Assembly (NCBI RefSeq): GCF_900094575.1
Contig: NZ_FMAE01000009.1
Span: 248,001 to 312,000, forward strand
DNA from: Bradyrhizobium yuanmingense
Lineage (GTDB): Bacteria > Pseudomonadota > Alphaproteobacteria > Rhizobiales > Xanthobacteraceae
Length of the DNA: 64,000 nucleotides
Direction of reading: 5' to 3'
Under the pieces are notes generated by a model. It worked only from the letters and a program-made list of their open reading frames with translations. It searched no databases and was not told where the DNA came from. The translations under genes and the position numbers were made by a program. Below, piece by piece: positions 1 through 9,619 of this stretch. The number at the start of each line of letters is the position of its first letter. The stretch's first letter is position 1.

Positions 1-85
1 TCGGCCGCGGCACCACCACGCCGCAAAGCAGCTTGTAGCGATCGCGCGGATCGAGTTCACGCAAGGATATGCCCTTGTCAGCCAT
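1..85 (-). CDS. flavin reductase-like protein, N-terminal fragment (cut by window edge)
   Basis: Only the first 28 codons lie in the window, starting from the ATG at 83-85. The visible peptide contains LRELDPRDRYKLLCG followed by VVVPRP. This resembles the start of the flavin reductase / FMN-binding split-barrel family, in which a Y-K-L-L segment precedes a V-P-R-P-I turn. It starts 5 bases after the stop of the carbamoylase-like gene on the same strand, so it is probably the last visible member of that catabolic operon. Family assignment rests on a short motif only; the rest of the gene is needed to confirm it. Confidence 0.55.
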   Translation of the reverse strand, partial: MADKGISLRELDPRDRYKLLCGVVVPRP

Positions 86-90
86 CGGCG

Positions 91-1023
91 TCACTTCTCC
101 GGCGGGGGCACCGCGCCGGTCTGGCTGGTGATCAGACCGTAATGCTCGATGCGGCGATGCCGGGCGAAATCGAAGATCGTGGTCTTGCCGAACGTCGTGG
201 CATCGAGGTCGCAGGGATGAACCAGAACTTCGTCATCTTCGGTCTTCGCTTCCGCGACGATCTCGCCGTTGGGATCGACGATCAGGCTGCCGCCGAACAG
301 CGGGTGACCATCCTCGACGCCGGCCTTGGCGACGGCGACCACCCAGGTCGCGTTCTGATAGGCGCCGGCCTGCACCGAGAGGCGGTTGTGGAACAGGCGC
401 TTTTCGACGCCCTCCTCGCTCTTCTCGGCATTCACTGACGGCGTGTTGTAGCCGATCAGCACCATTTCGACGCCCTGCAGGCCCATGACGCGATAGGTCT
501 CGGGCCAGCGGCGGTCGTTGCAGATCGCCATGCCGATGATGCCGCCGAGCTCGCGCCAGACCTTGAAGCCGAGATCGCCCGGCTCGAAATAGCGCTTCTC
601 CAGGTGCTGGTGCGAGCGCTTGCTGTCGTATTCCACATGGCCAGGCAGATGCACCTTGCGGTATTTGCCGACGATCCTGCCGGACTTGTCGGTCAGGATC
701 GCGGTGTTGAAGTGGTGGCCATCGGGCGTCAGCTCGGCATAGCCGAAATTCATCGCGATCCCGTGCTGGGCCGCACGCTCGAACAGCGGCCTGGTCGCAG
801 CGTTCGGCATTTCGCGCTCGAACCAGATGTCGAACTCGGCGCGGTCCTCGACGTACCAGCGCGGGAAGAACGTCGTCAGCGCCAGCTCGGGATAGACGAT
901 CAGGTCGGCACCCTTGCTCTTGGCTTCGTCCATCAGCGCGATCATGCGCTTGACCACGGCCTCGCGGCTGTCGGCTTTCTGAATCGGGCCCATCTGGGCG
1001 GCGGCGACATTGACGATGCGCAT
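91..1023 (-). CDS. N-carbamoyl-D-amino-acid hydrolase-like nitrilase-superfamily amidase
   Basis: The product is 310 aa, close to the roughly 304 aa of known N-carbamoyl-D-amino-acid hydrolases, which release ammonia and CO2 from N-carbamoyl amino acids. The nitrilase-superfamily triad is visible: Glu46 in YPELALTTFFPR, Lys123 in KYRKVHLPG, and Cys168 in AICNDRRWPE. The C-terminal part has the GGSLIVDPNGEIVAEA strand typical of the fold. An AGGA ribosome-binding sequence lies just upstream of the ATG at 1023. It lies downstream of hydantoinase subunits, an aminotransferase and a CoA ligase on the same strand, which fits stepwise breakdown of a cyclic or carbamoylated nitrogen compound. The exact substrate is not evident from sequence; related family members also act on beta-ureido acids. 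Confidence 0.85.
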   Translation of the reverse strand: MRIVNVAAAQMGPIQKADSREAVVKRMIALMDEAKSKGADLIVYPELALTTFFPRWYVEDRAEFDIWFEREMPNAATRPLFERAAQHGIAMNFGYAELTPDGHHFNTAILTDKSGRIVGKYRKVHLPGHVEYDSKRSHQHLEKRYFEPGDLGFKVWRELGGIIGMAICNDRRWPETYRVMGLQGVEMVLIGYNTPSVNAEKSEEGVEKRLFHNRLSVQAGAYQNATWVVAVAKAGVEDGHPLFGGSLIVDPNGEIVAEAKTEDDEVLVHPCDLDATTFGKTTIFDFARHRRIEHYGLITSQTGAVPPPEK

Positions 1024-1135
1024 CAGCGAGTTCCTGATTTCTTGAGTTTCTTGGCGAGGCTGGGGATCGCAGCTTCAGGGACGAGGCGCACGCAGCATAT
1101 CGCAGCCTCGCGCTGTTTTTCCAGCCAAGCAGCTT

Positions 1136-2818
1136 TCATGCCGTCCGCCCCCATTCGGCATCCTGCAACAGCCGCCAGTTGATCTTGTTGCTGGCGGTGC
1201 GCGGCAGGGACTCGACGAAGACGACGGCGCGCGGCGCCTTGTAGCTCGCCATCGCGCCGCGCGCCCAGCCGACGATGTCGCCCTCCGACGTCGTCGCGCG
1301 CGCGGCGTCATCGAGCACCACCAGGGCCTTGACAGTCTCACCGCGATAGCCGTCCGGCGCTGAAATGATGCAGCATTCCCGGATGGCGCGGTTCTGGTAC
1401 ATCGCCGCCTCGACCTCGGCCGGCCACACCTTGAAGCCGCTGACATTGATCATCCGCTTCAGGCGGTCGACGGCGAAGAAATAGCCGCCGGCATCGCGGT
1501 AGCCGAGATCGCCCGTGCGCAGGAACCGCTTGCCGTCCCGTTCAATGAGGGCTTCGGCATCCGCCTCCGGCCTGTTCCAGTAACCCTGCAGCACCTGCGG
1601 CCCGTGCACGATGATCTCGCCGACGACATTGTCGTCGAGCTCGATCAGGCTCTCGGGATCGATCACCCTGGCGTCGGTCTCATGCACGGCGATGCCGAGG
1701 CACTGCCGCTTCGGCGCCGCCATCGGATTGAGGTGCGTCGGAGACATCGTCTCGGTCATGCCGTAGCCCTCGACGAAATCGAGCCCAAACCGCCCCTTCA
1801 GCCGTTCCGCGACGGCTGTCGGCATCGCCGCGCCGCCACCAGTCAGCACCTTGAGCTTCGCAAAACATTTGTCGCGGAAACTGGCGCTGGCGAGCACATC
1901 CACGATCATGGTCGGCGCAGCGTTCCAGAACGTGACGCCATAGGTCTCGAACAAATCCGGCAGCAGATCCTTGTCCCAGCGCGCCATCAGCAGCAGCGTG
2001 GCGCCGGAGACGATGGCGGCATTCATCGAGCCCTGCATGCCCGCGACATGGAACAGCGGCATGAAGCCGGTCATCACGTCGCTGCCATTGAGCCGATACC
2101 AGCGCGCCTGCAAGACGGCGGTGAACAGCGCGCTGCGATGGGTGTGCATGCACGCCTTGGGCTTGCCTGTTGTCCCTGAGGTATAGGGCAGGATCATCAG
2201 ATCCGCCGGCCCCGCCTCCATCGCACCCGGCTGCAGGCCCTGCACTATCGCGGGCGACCACGAATACCAGCCCGGCGATGACGGCGGCTCCAACGGTGCC
2301 TCGGTCACGCATGATGGCAGCGTGTAGGGCGTCGCGGCTGGAACTTCGTCGCGGTACTGCGCGACAATCGCATGCGTAATCGCCTTCCCCACCAGCGGTG
2401 CAAACACATCGCTTAGCTCGCTGCCGATGATCGCAACTCTGGCGCCGCTATCCGCGGCGAGATACGCGATCTCGGCGGTCTTGTTCATGGGATTGCCCGG
2501 CACGATCACGGCATCCGCCCGCATCGTCGCATAGTAAGCGATGACGTATTGCGGCGAATTCTGCAGCGCGATCATGACGCGGTCGCCGCGCTTCACTCCG
2601 CAAACGCCTTGCAGAAAGCCGGCCATGGCATCGACCCGGTCGCGCAGCTCGGCGTAGCTCAGGCTCGCCCCGTAGAACATTGTCGCCGGATGCGTTGGTC
2701 GTTCACGTGCAGCACGCGCGAGCGCGTCGTAGAGCGTCCCCTCCGGCATCGCGAGATGCCACGGCTCATCCGCCGGCCAGGCCGGCGAACGACGAGGTGC
2801 TGCGTGGTCCGCGATCAC
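1136..2818 (-). CDS. AMP-dependent acyl-CoA ligase
   Basis: This 560-aa member of the acyl-adenylate-forming family activates a carboxylic acid with ATP and loads it onto CoA. The ATP-binding loop YTSGTTGKPKACMHTHR, the EGYGMTETM motif, the GDLGYRD hinge region and the C-terminal KINWRLL segment carrying the catalytic lysine are all present. It begins with GTG, whose GTGA overlaps the stop of the upstream aminotransferase by 4 bases, implying translational coupling. A 112-base gap separates it from the carbamoylase. In this operon it probably activates the carbon skeleton left after removal of nitrogen, but the acid substrate cannot be read from the sequence. Confidence 0.85.
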   Translation of the reverse strand: MIADHAAPRRSPAWPADEPWHLAMPEGTLYDALARAARERPTHPATMFYGASLSYAELRDRVDAMAGFLQGVCGVKRGDRVMIALQNSPQYVIAYYATMRADAVIVPGNPMNKTAEIAYLAADSGARVAIIGSELSDVFAPLVGKAITHAIVAQYRDEVPAATPYTLPSCVTEAPLEPPSSPGWYSWSPAIVQGLQPGAMEAGPADLMILPYTSGTTGKPKACMHTHRSALFTAVLQARWYRLNGSDVMTGFMPLFHVAGMQGSMNAAIVSGATLLLMARWDKDLLPDLFETYGVTFWNAAPTMIVDVLASASFRDKCFAKLKVLTGGGAAMPTAVAERLKGRFGLDFVEGYGMTETMSPTHLNPMAAPKRQCLGIAVHETDARVIDPESLIELDDNVVGEIIVHGPQVLQGYWNRPEADAEALIERDGKRFLRTGDLGYRDAGGYFFAVDRLKRMINVSGFKVWPAEVEAAMYQNRAIRECCIISAPDGYRGETVKALVVLDDAARATTSEGDIVGWARGAMASYKAPRAVVFVESLPRTASNKINWRLLQDAEWGRTA

Positions 2819-4110
2819 CCGTGCTCCTTATCGGCAATTTCGAGGCCGTGGTCGAGCGCGTCCAGAAGCTGGTTAGCCTCCCACTCGGAAATCACCAGCG
2901 GTGGTGCCAGGAACAGCGAGGTCTGCTCGCCGCTGGTCCCGATCACGGCGCCGGCTTCCAGCGCGCGCTCCGCGACCCGCGAGGCGATCGGCACCTCGGT
3001 GGTGTCGGCGTGCCAGGCCCGCCAGTCCGGGCCGTGCAGCTCCACCGTCCAGTGCAGCCCCTGCCCAGCCACGCGCTGCACGCTCGGATGCTTTTGCGCG
3101 ATTGCGAGGAGGCGGCGGGTGAACAGCTTCTCCAGACTTTGCACGTGGTCCAGAATCTTGTCCTCACTGACGACCTTCAGATAGGCGCTGACGGCCGCCA
3201 TGCTGATCGGATGGCCACGCAGCGTGCCGTAGTTCTGCCAGCTCGTGCCCTTCAGCCGCTCGACGATGTCTTTGGACACCACGACAGCGGCCACGGCCGC
3301 CGCGCCGCCGCCGAGCGACTTTCCGAGCGTCACGATATCGGGCCGGCTCTGCGCGCCCTGGAACGCGAACCAGCGCCCCGCGCGGCCCGCGCCGGTGACG
3401 ACCTCGTCCGCGATCCAGTAAGAGCCGGCCTGCCGCGCGCAGCGCGCGACCTCGTCCTGATAGGCCCCGTCGTAATAGATGCCGCCTTGGGTGTAGTCGA
3501 TGATCGTCGCGGCCGTATCCGAGAGCAGGCGCGGGGCGTCCGCGAGATATTCGCTGGGCGGGGTGTTGTTGGCCGGCGCGCCATAGATCGCCCCATCCGG
3601 CGCCGGCAGGATCCGCACCGGCGCCATGGGTGCCGGTAGTTTCGAGCCGCCGGCGTGCACCGCAAGGCCACCGTGCCATTGCGGCTGCACCGTCATGCTG
3701 CGCGACAGCCCAGTGATGCCGTGATAGGCGCGCTCGCGCGTTGCCAGCGCCGAGCGCTGCGTCAGCGCCTGGCAGAGCGACAGCGCCATGTCGTTGGCCT
3801 CGCTACCACTGATGCAGAAGCGCACCGCGCCGACCCAGTCCTCTTCGCCCTTGAAGGCGGTGGTCATCAGATCGTCGGCGGCCTGCTCGCGGCCAACCCA
3901 GGTCCACCCTTCATTGACGACGGGCGTATCGGCCGCGCGGCGGATCGCCTCCACCATTGCAGGATGGCGATGGCCGAGACCGCCGCCGGTATTGCTGCCG
4001 TCGATCAGCTTGCGGCCATCCGCAAGATGAAAGTAGACGCCCTCGCCGCCGACCACGGCCATCGGCGCGGCCTCGCCCGCATTCAGGCCGGTTCGCAACA
4101 ATCTGCTCAT
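2815..4110 (-). CDS. class III (glutamate-1-semialdehyde aminomutase-like) aminotransferase
   Basis: A PLP-dependent enzyme of about 431 aa. The PLP lysine sits in TLGKSLGGG, preceded by the cofactor-binding aspartate in WIADEVVTGAGR. The N-terminal GGEGVYFHLADGRKLIDGS and GLGHRHPAMVEA match class III aminotransferases, particularly the glutamate-1-semialdehyde aminomutase-like branch. The ATG at 4110 is chosen because it lies 10 bases after the hyuB-like stop; an open frame extends to 4182 but would overlap hyuB. It overlaps the next gene (the ligase) by 4 bases. It probably transaminates or isomerises an amino-acid intermediate of the pathway. It is not a likely tetrapyrrole enzyme, given its catabolic neighbours. 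Confidence 0.82.
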   Translation of the reverse strand: MSRLLRTGLNAGEAAPMAVVGGEGVYFHLADGRKLIDGSNTGGGLGHRHPAMVEAIRRAADTPVVNEGWTWVGREQAADDLMTTAFKGEEDWVGAVRFCISGSEANDMALSLCQALTQRSALATRERAYHGITGLSRSMTVQPQWHGGLAVHAGGSKLPAPMAPVRILPAPDGAIYGAPANNTPPSEYLADAPRLLSDTAATIIDYTQGGIYYDGAYQDEVARCARQAGSYWIADEVVTGAGRAGRWFAFQGAQSRPDIVTLGKSLGGGAAAVAAVVVSKDIVERLKGTSWQNYGTLRGHPISMAAVSAYLKVVSEDKILDHVQSLEKLFTRRLLAIAQKHPSVQRVAGQGLHWTVELHGPDWRAWHADTTEVPIASRVAERALEAGAVIGTSGEQTSLFLAPPLVISEWEANQLLDALDHGLEIADKEHG

Positions 4111-4120
4111 CGCCACTGCC

Positions 4121-5701
4121 TCACTCCGCCGGAACGGCGCCGTAGCCACCGCCACCGCACATCTCGATCGTGACGAGATCACCTTGCTGCAACACCAGGT
4201 TCGACTTGCCGTCGATGGCGACGTTGGCGCCCTGCCGGACCAGCGAGATGCGGCAGGCCTTGCCGGGAGAGCCGCCCTGCATGCCCCAAGGCGCCATCAC
4301 CATGCGTTCGACGCAGGTGGTCAGGTGCATCGAGGGCGCCAGGATGCGGTAGGTGCGGACCGAGCCGTCACCGCCGCGATGCGCGCCCGCGCCGCCGGAA
4401 TTCCGGCGGATGGCCTGCTGCTCGAGCCGGATCGCGTAGTTCGCCTCGATCACCTCGACCGGCGTATTCGAGGTGTTGGACAGATGCACGCGGGTCGCGG
4501 ACGTGCCGGCCCGATCGTGCCGCGCGCCTTCGCCACCGCCATGGACTTCATAGAGCATCTTCCACGACCCGTTCGGCCGCGGCTCGGCGAAGAACAGCAC
4601 ACCCGCGGTGGTTGCCCCGCCCGCGGACAGGCGCTCGGGAATGGTGTCCTGCATGGCACGGAAAATCGCATCGACGATGCGCATGGAGGTCTCGTGATTG
4701 CCGGCGGCAACGGAGGCGGTCCAGCCGGGCTCGAGGATCGAGCCCGGGCGCGTGATGATGGTCAGCGGCCGCAGCGCGCCGGCATTCTGCTGCATGTCGC
4801 GTCCGCTCATGATGCGCGCGGCATAGGCGACAGCCGAGCGCGCCATGAACGGCGTCGTGTTGCAGAAATTGGAGACGCGGTCGCAACTTCCGGAAAGGTC
4901 GAAGGTCGCTTCGTCGCCGCGGATGGTGATCTTGACATGGATGCGCGCCGGCGCGTTGTTCGCGCTGCCGTCGTCGAGATAATCCTCGCCCTCATAGATG
5001 CCATCCGGCAGATCGCGCAGCGCTTCCCGCACCTCGATTTCGGAGAGGTCGTGCAGGCGCGACTGCGCCGCCATGAAGACCGCCTTGCCATGCTCGCGGC
5101 AGAGCTCGACGATGCGCTTCTCGCCGGCCTTGGTCGCCGCGATCTGGGCAAGAAGGTCGCCCTCGCAGGATTCGGCATCGCGGACATTGGCCTTGAGCAG
5201 CTGCACGATCGGCGTATTGAGGCCGGCTGCCGTTGCGATAAGCACCGGCGGAATCCGCATCGCCTCCTGAAAGGTGTCGACGGCCTTGGCAAAATAGCTG
5301 CCGGGCCAGGTGCCGCCGATGTCGGGCCAATGCGCAAGGCTGACCGCGAAGGCGATGATCTCGCCGTCGAAGAAGACGGGCCGCACGACCTTGACGTCGT
5401 TGAGATGATTGCCGCCGAGTGCGCCGACATTGTAGATGACGACGTCGCCGTCGTTCAGGCCATCGCGCGGCATCACCTTCAAGAGTTCGGGGATGGTGTA
5501 GGCCATCGCGCCGAGATGAATCGGAATGTCGCGGCCCTGCCCGACCAGGCCGCCGTGGCCGTCGGTGATCGCGGAGGAGAGGTCGCCGGCCTCGCGCAAG
5601 AGCGGCGAGCGCGCCGAGCGCGTCATGACGAGGCTCATCTCCTCGGCCGCGGCGGAGAGCCCGTGCCTGATGACCTCGACGACGAACGGATCGAGCTTCA
5701 T
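4121..5701 (-). CDS. hyuB: hydantoinase B / oxoprolinase subunit B family protein
   Basis: A 526-aa protein of the HyuB family, the partner of HyuA in ATP-dependent hydrolysis of N-methylhydantoin, 5-oxoproline and related cyclic amides; acetone carboxylase subunits are also relatives. Family hallmarks are the N-terminal DPFVVEVIRHGLSAAAEEM, the GDLSSAITDGHGGLVGQGRDIPIH region, the NDPF-equivalent DVVIYNVGALGGNHLNDVKV, and a C-terminal MCGGGGYG. The length is normal. It overlaps hyuA by 4 bases (ATGA) and precedes the aminotransferase by 10 bases, placing it within one operon. The substrate ring is unknown. Confidence 0.88.
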   Translation of the reverse strand: MKLDPFVVEVIRHGLSAAAEEMSLVMTRSARSPLLREAGDLSSAITDGHGGLVGQGRDIPIHLGAMAYTIPELLKVMPRDGLNDGDVVIYNVGALGGNHLNDVKVVRPVFFDGEIIAFAVSLAHWPDIGGTWPGSYFAKAVDTFQEAMRIPPVLIATAAGLNTPIVQLLKANVRDAESCEGDLLAQIAATKAGEKRIVELCREHGKAVFMAAQSRLHDLSEIEVREALRDLPDGIYEGEDYLDDGSANNAPARIHVKITIRGDEATFDLSGSCDRVSNFCNTTPFMARSAVAYAARIMSGRDMQQNAGALRPLTIITRPGSILEPGWTASVAAGNHETSMRIVDAIFRAMQDTIPERLSAGGATTAGVLFFAEPRPNGSWKMLYEVHGGGEGARHDRAGTSATRVHLSNTSNTPVEVIEANYAIRLEQQAIRRNSGGAGAHRGGDGSVRTYRILAPSMHLTTCVERMVMAPWGMQGGSPGKACRISLVRQGANVAIDGKSNLVLQQGDLVTIEMCGGGGYGAVPAE

Positions 5702-7707
5702 GCCGCCCTCCGCGTCAGGAACAGATTGCCTGATGTATCGGGCCTCGCCTGCCAGCCCGGCGGCACCACCACGGTCGACCAGGCGTCTTCGATGATGGCG
5801 GGACCAATGATGGTCTCCGTGAGCGAGGCGCGGTCGACGATCGCGGTTGCGATGTCGTGGAAGCCGTCGAACGAGCAGGTGCGCGTGGTCATAGACACTG
5901 CCCTCGCCACGGTCGCCGGCCGGCTGACAATTGTCGTTGACGGGCGACGCGCCTGCACCCGCACCGATTCGATGACGCAGGGCTCGCCGGTCGCATAGCC
6001 GAACAGCTCATGATGCCGCGTCAGGAAGTCCTGCTTCAGCCTGGCAACGTCGAGCGGCAGCGTGAAGGATACCGGAATGGCGTCATTCTGCGCCGCGTAG
6101 CGCATCAAGGCCACCAGCTCGACCTGGATCTCGGCCTTCGCAACATTGTTGGCGAGAAGCGGAGCCGAGGCATCGGCAATCAGGGCCTCGATCCGTCCCG
6201 AGACGCGGGCGAGATCGATGCCGTCAAGCGCAGCGCGAAGGGTCTGTTGCTGCAGGAAGCTGAAATCGGCGGTGAGACAGCCCAGCGCCGAGAATGCGCT
6301 CGACGCACTGGGCACGACCACCTCCGCAATGCCGTAGAGATCGGCAAGGCCTGCGGCATGCATCGGGCCGCCGCCGCCGAAGACCAGCAGCGTGCAATCG
6401 CGCCCGTCGATGCCGCGCTCGACCGTGACGCGGCGGAGCGCGCGGGCCATGGTCGCGTTCGCGACCTTGATGATGCCGAGCGCCGTCTCCGTCAGGCTCA
6501 GCCCGAGCGCGCGGGCAATCGGCGCGATGACGCGCTTTGCGGCCGCGATGTCGATGCCGATGCGGTCGCCAAGCTTGGTCTCAGGATTGAGATAGCCGAG
6601 CACCGCATTGGCATCGGTGATGGTCGGCTCCGTGCCGCCACGGCCATAGCAGGCCGGGCCCGGCTCGGAGCCGGCGCTCTCCGGCCCGACCGTCAGCCCG
6701 CCGGGACCGTTGCGCACGATCGATCCACCGCCGGCACCGATCGAGTGCACCGCGAGCATCGGCTGGCGCAGCGGCTTGTCGCCGAGCATGCGGCCGTCGG
6801 TCATCTCGGCCTGGCCGTCGACGATCAGGCACACATCCGTCGTGGTGCCGCCCATGTCGAAGGTCAGCATCCGCGCGCAGCCGAGCTGGCGCGCAATGCT
6901 GACCGACGCCGAGACGCCGGCCGCCGGGCCCGACATCGCCATCACCAGCGGACGCTGCTTCACCGCCGAAATCGGCACCATGGCGCCGGCGGAGTGAAAC
7001 ACCTGCAGGCCGGGCCCGATCGGCAGCCGCTGCTCCAGCTCGCTGAGATATTCCACCGCGATCGGCATCGCGGCCGCGTTGAACACGGTTGCCGAGGTTC
7101 GCTCATATTCGCGCGCCTCGGGATTCACCTCGTGCGAGAGCGAGACGTGGGCGACGACGCCCCTGAGCCGCTCGCCCAGCATCTTTTCATGCACCGGATT
7201 GGCATAGGCGTGAAGCAGGGCAACCGCGACGCTCTGCACGCCGGTCCCCTTCAGCCACGCCACCAGGCGTTCGACCTCCGCTTCCTCGAGCGCCTTCAGC
7301 ACCCGCCCCTCATGATCGAGGCGCTCGGCGAGCCCAAAGCAGCGTTCAGGCGGCACCAGAGGCGGCGATTTCGGCGGAATGTCGAGCCGGTAGAGGTCTC
7401 GGCGGCGATAGCGCGCGATCTCGAGCACGTCGGCAAAGCCTTCGGTCGCGACCAGCGCCACCTTCGGCAGCCGGTTCTCGACGATCGCGTTGGTCACGCG
7501 CGTGGTGCCGTGGACGAAGCGCTTCACCTCGCTCTTGCGCAGGCCGACCGCCTCGATCGCCTCCAGCATCGCTTGCACCGGTGCGTCGGGGCGCGACGGC
7601 ACCTTCGCAATCCGCGCTTCCGCGGAATCGCGCCGGATCGCGATGATGTCGGTGAAGGTGCCACCGATATCGGTGCCGACCTCCCAATGATTGCCGGGAT
7701 CGCTCAT
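5698..7707 (-). CDS. hyuA: hydantoinase A / oxoprolinase subunit A family protein
   Basis: A protein of about 669 aa with the ASKHA-type ATP-binding motifs of HyuA: VGTDIGGTFTDIIAI near the N-terminus and MLTFDMGGTTTDVCLI in the middle. It also carries SGPAAGVSAS and GGGGPMHAAGLAD. With HyuB it forms an ATP-hydrolysing cyclic-amide opening enzyme. The ATG at 7707 is preferred over a GTG two codons upstream because the family usually begins a few residues before the EVGTDIGGT strand. It is the first gene of a minus-strand operon that runs to the window start. No regulator gene sits beside it. Confidence 0.88.
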   Translation of the reverse strand: MSDPGNHWEVGTDIGGTFTDIIAIRRDSAEARIAKVPSRPDAPVQAMLEAIEAVGLRKSEVKRFVHGTTRVTNAIVENRLPKVALVATEGFADVLEIARYRRRDLYRLDIPPKSPPLVPPERCFGLAERLDHEGRVLKALEEAEVERLVAWLKGTGVQSVAVALLHAYANPVHEKMLGERLRGVVAHVSLSHEVNPEAREYERTSATVFNAAAMPIAVEYLSELEQRLPIGPGLQVFHSAGAMVPISAVKQRPLVMAMSGPAAGVSASVSIARQLGCARMLTFDMGGTTTDVCLIVDGQAEMTDGRMLGDKPLRQPMLAVHSIGAGGGSIVRNGPGGLTVGPESAGSEPGPACYGRGGTEPTITDANAVLGYLNPETKLGDRIGIDIAAAKRVIAPIARALGLSLTETALGIIKVANATMARALRRVTVERGIDGRDCTLLVFGGGGPMHAAGLADLYGIAEVVVPSASSAFSALGCLTADFSFLQQQTLRAALDGIDLARVSGRIEALIADASAPLLANNVAKAEIQVELVALMRYAAQNDAIPVSFTLPLDVARLKQDFLTRHHELFGYATGEPCVIESVRVQARRPSTTIVSRPATVARAVSMTTRTCSFDGFHDIATAIVDRASLTETIIGPAIIEDAWSTVVVPPGWQARPDTSGNLFLTRRAA

Positions 7708-8170
7708 CTGCACAATCAGCTACGCGTGACGTTCATCATCATTCCCTGTCATGCCATCACGTGCGAGCGTGCGACAGAGCGATGGCCGCGGGATAGGGTC
7801 AGAGTTGTCGCAAACCAAAGCGCTAGCAAGCCACCGGCCTTGCGCGGCGCAGCATCGGCTGCACGTTTCCGTGCAGCGCTGCTCGCGCAGAGAGCAGAAG
7901 GCCGCGAAGTCAAAATGTGCAGCGCACCCTTGGATTCTTCGAGGCAAATAGAAGCGCCCGTTGCACTGCAATCGGATCGCACAAGGCCGTTTGTCTAATT
8001 TGCAGGCGATCGGTCGGCGGTGCGGGAGACAGCACTGACCAAGAGCTATGCACGCAGGTCGGCTCAGCCTCTCTTTATTGTACGGTCGGTAAGCGAGGAC
8101 ATCACCGGCCGCTGGTGGATAACCCGGCGCGCCGAACGGGTCGCGCCGGGTACGGAGATTTCGCGACTGG
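7708..8170. other. intergenic region upstream of hyuA
   Basis: A 463-base stretch between the start of hyuA (running left) and the stop of the PepSY gene (also minus strand). It should contain the hyu operon promoter and the 3' end of the receptor/PepSY transcript. I see no convincing gene; the short open frames there lack GC-rich third positions and ribosome-binding sites. No strong terminator-like hairpin or riboswitch was found. Confidence 0.5.
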
Positions 8171-9607
8171 CTATGCGCTCGCCAGCCATGCCCGCAAGCG
8201 CCGCCAACCGATGACGATGCCGGTGATGGAGAACATCAGCCCGAGCGTACAGAGCCCGACAATGAGAGCGTCACGCAGCCGCGCATGAGCCAGCAGAATC
8301 GGGAAATCAAGCGTGTGCAGCGCACTGTAAAGCCAGCGATAGGCGCGGCTCGACGGGTCCAGTCTTTGCAGCAGCTTGCCATCGGCAGCATCGACATCGA
8401 ACCAGCGATCGCCGCAGGTCGTCCGGTAGACGGGGGCCCCCGGAAGTGCGGATTGCGCCGGATAGTCGTCGTTGCCGGCGAGCAGGAACGGTGCGGCACA
8501 GCCGGTGCCAAGGCGCGCCGTCAGGTCGCCGATCTCCTGCCTATCCAGGTATGGCGCCGGTCCATCGCGCGGCGCGTCCCCTGCCCTGATCAACGCCTGA
8601 CGGCCGAGACCAACCCGGTCGCGCCGATAGACATGGCCGTTGAAGGCGAACCATTCGACCTCGCGGGCCAACGGCGATATTGGCTGCGGATCGAGCGACG
8701 ACGCGTCTCGCCAATCCGGGGCGGCATCGACCACGCCGGCCTCTGTCGGAGTCAGTTGCCCGCGCGAGAACAGGCGGCCGTGATCCATCGACAGCCAGCC
8801 GCTGAAGATCCAGGTCAGCACAAACACGGTCGCGACGAGACCGATGATGTGATGCAGGGCGTGCCAGCCACGATAGGGCGACGAGAGCTGGCGTCCCCGT
8901 ATCTTCACACGCACGATTCCGAGCACCGCACCAAGCAATGCCGCGATTAGGGCCAGCAGCGACAGCGTCCAGACCACGCCATCCCACAGCGCCCAGCTGC
9001 TGCGCAGAATTGTCGGATAGATCCAGTGCAGCACGCTGCCGGCCCAGTTCCACGCGCGCTCGCTGCGCGTCGTATCCAGGACGACTTCGCCGGTCAGCGA
9101 CGAAACGTAGACCTCCGTTCCAGGGGCATCGCCGAGAGCGGCGCGAGACAAGGGGCGATGCCGATCAAAACCGTTCGGCACGCTCCACTGATCGTAGTCC
9201 GACTGCGCGACGATCGCGGCGCGCGGCGCGTCGAGCTCGCGCTGACGTGAATAAGCTTGCACGATGGTGAGCGCGACATCGGCTGATGTCACCGACGCGT
9301 CTCCTCCATCGGAGGCGCGAACCGCTCGCGAACCTGTGGAGCCCGAGACGACGTAGACCGGTCCATCGCTCCGCTGGATCAGCCGAACACGCGTGGCATC
9401 GGCAATCCCGCTCGCCGCAACGGCGTCCGCGACCGAGATCTTCGTCCCGTCGCGATCGACCGGCACAAGTCCGGCAAATCGCTCCGCTTCCGTCAGCGAC
9501 GGAAACGGGACGAAGTGCATCACGATTCCCGTCGCGAACCACATCGCGAACAGCAGGCAGAACGCGATGCCGAGCCAGCGATGCGTGAGGACGATCGCGC
9601 CCATCAT
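8171..9607 (-). CDS. PepSY-associated transmembrane protein, partner of TonB receptor
   Basis: A 478-aa inner-membrane protein of the PepSY_TM family. Membrane helices are visible at about residues 5-26 (THRWLGIAFCLLFAMWFATG), near residues 210-230 (LWDGVVWTLSLLALIAALLG), near 250-270 (HIIGLVATVFVLTWIFSGW) and at the C-terminus (LIVGLCTLGLMFSITGIVIG). Periplasmic PepSY-type domains lie between them. Such proteins commonly accompany TonB-dependent siderophore receptors and are suspected to reduce or process the imported metal chelate. It starts 12 bases after the receptor stop on the same strand, so it should share the cobalamin riboswitch upstream. The role in cobalt or corrinoid handling is inference. 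Confidence 0.82.
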   Translation of the reverse strand: MMGAIVLTHRWLGIAFCLLFAMWFATGIVMHFVPFPSLTEAERFAGLVPVDRDGTKISVADAVAASGIADATRVRLIQRSDGPVYVVSGSTGSRAVRASDGGDASVTSADVALTIVQAYSRQRELDAPRAAIVAQSDYDQWSVPNGFDRHRPLSRAALGDAPGTEVYVSSLTGEVVLDTTRSERAWNWAGSVLHWIYPTILRSSWALWDGVVWTLSLLALIAALLGAVLGIVRVKIRGRQLSSPYRGWHALHHIIGLVATVFVLTWIFSGWLSMDHGRLFSRGQLTPTEAGVVDAAPDWRDASSLDPQPISPLAREVEWFAFNGHVYRRDRVGLGRQALIRAGDAPRDGPAPYLDRQEIGDLTARLGTGCAAPFLLAGNDDYPAQSALPGAPVYRTTCGDRWFDVDAADGKLLQRLDPSSRAYRWLYSALHTLDFPILLAHARLRDALIVGLCTLGLMFSITGIVIGWRRLRAWLASA

Positions 9608-9619
9608 GCGCTCAGGGCC

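Noticed and set aside
4184..7998. Very long open frames on the plus strand opposite hyuB and hyuA (about 600 and 660 codons)
   Set aside because: They mirror the GC-rich codons of the hyu genes, have no family motifs or ribosome-binding sites, and lie fully antisense to well-supported genes.
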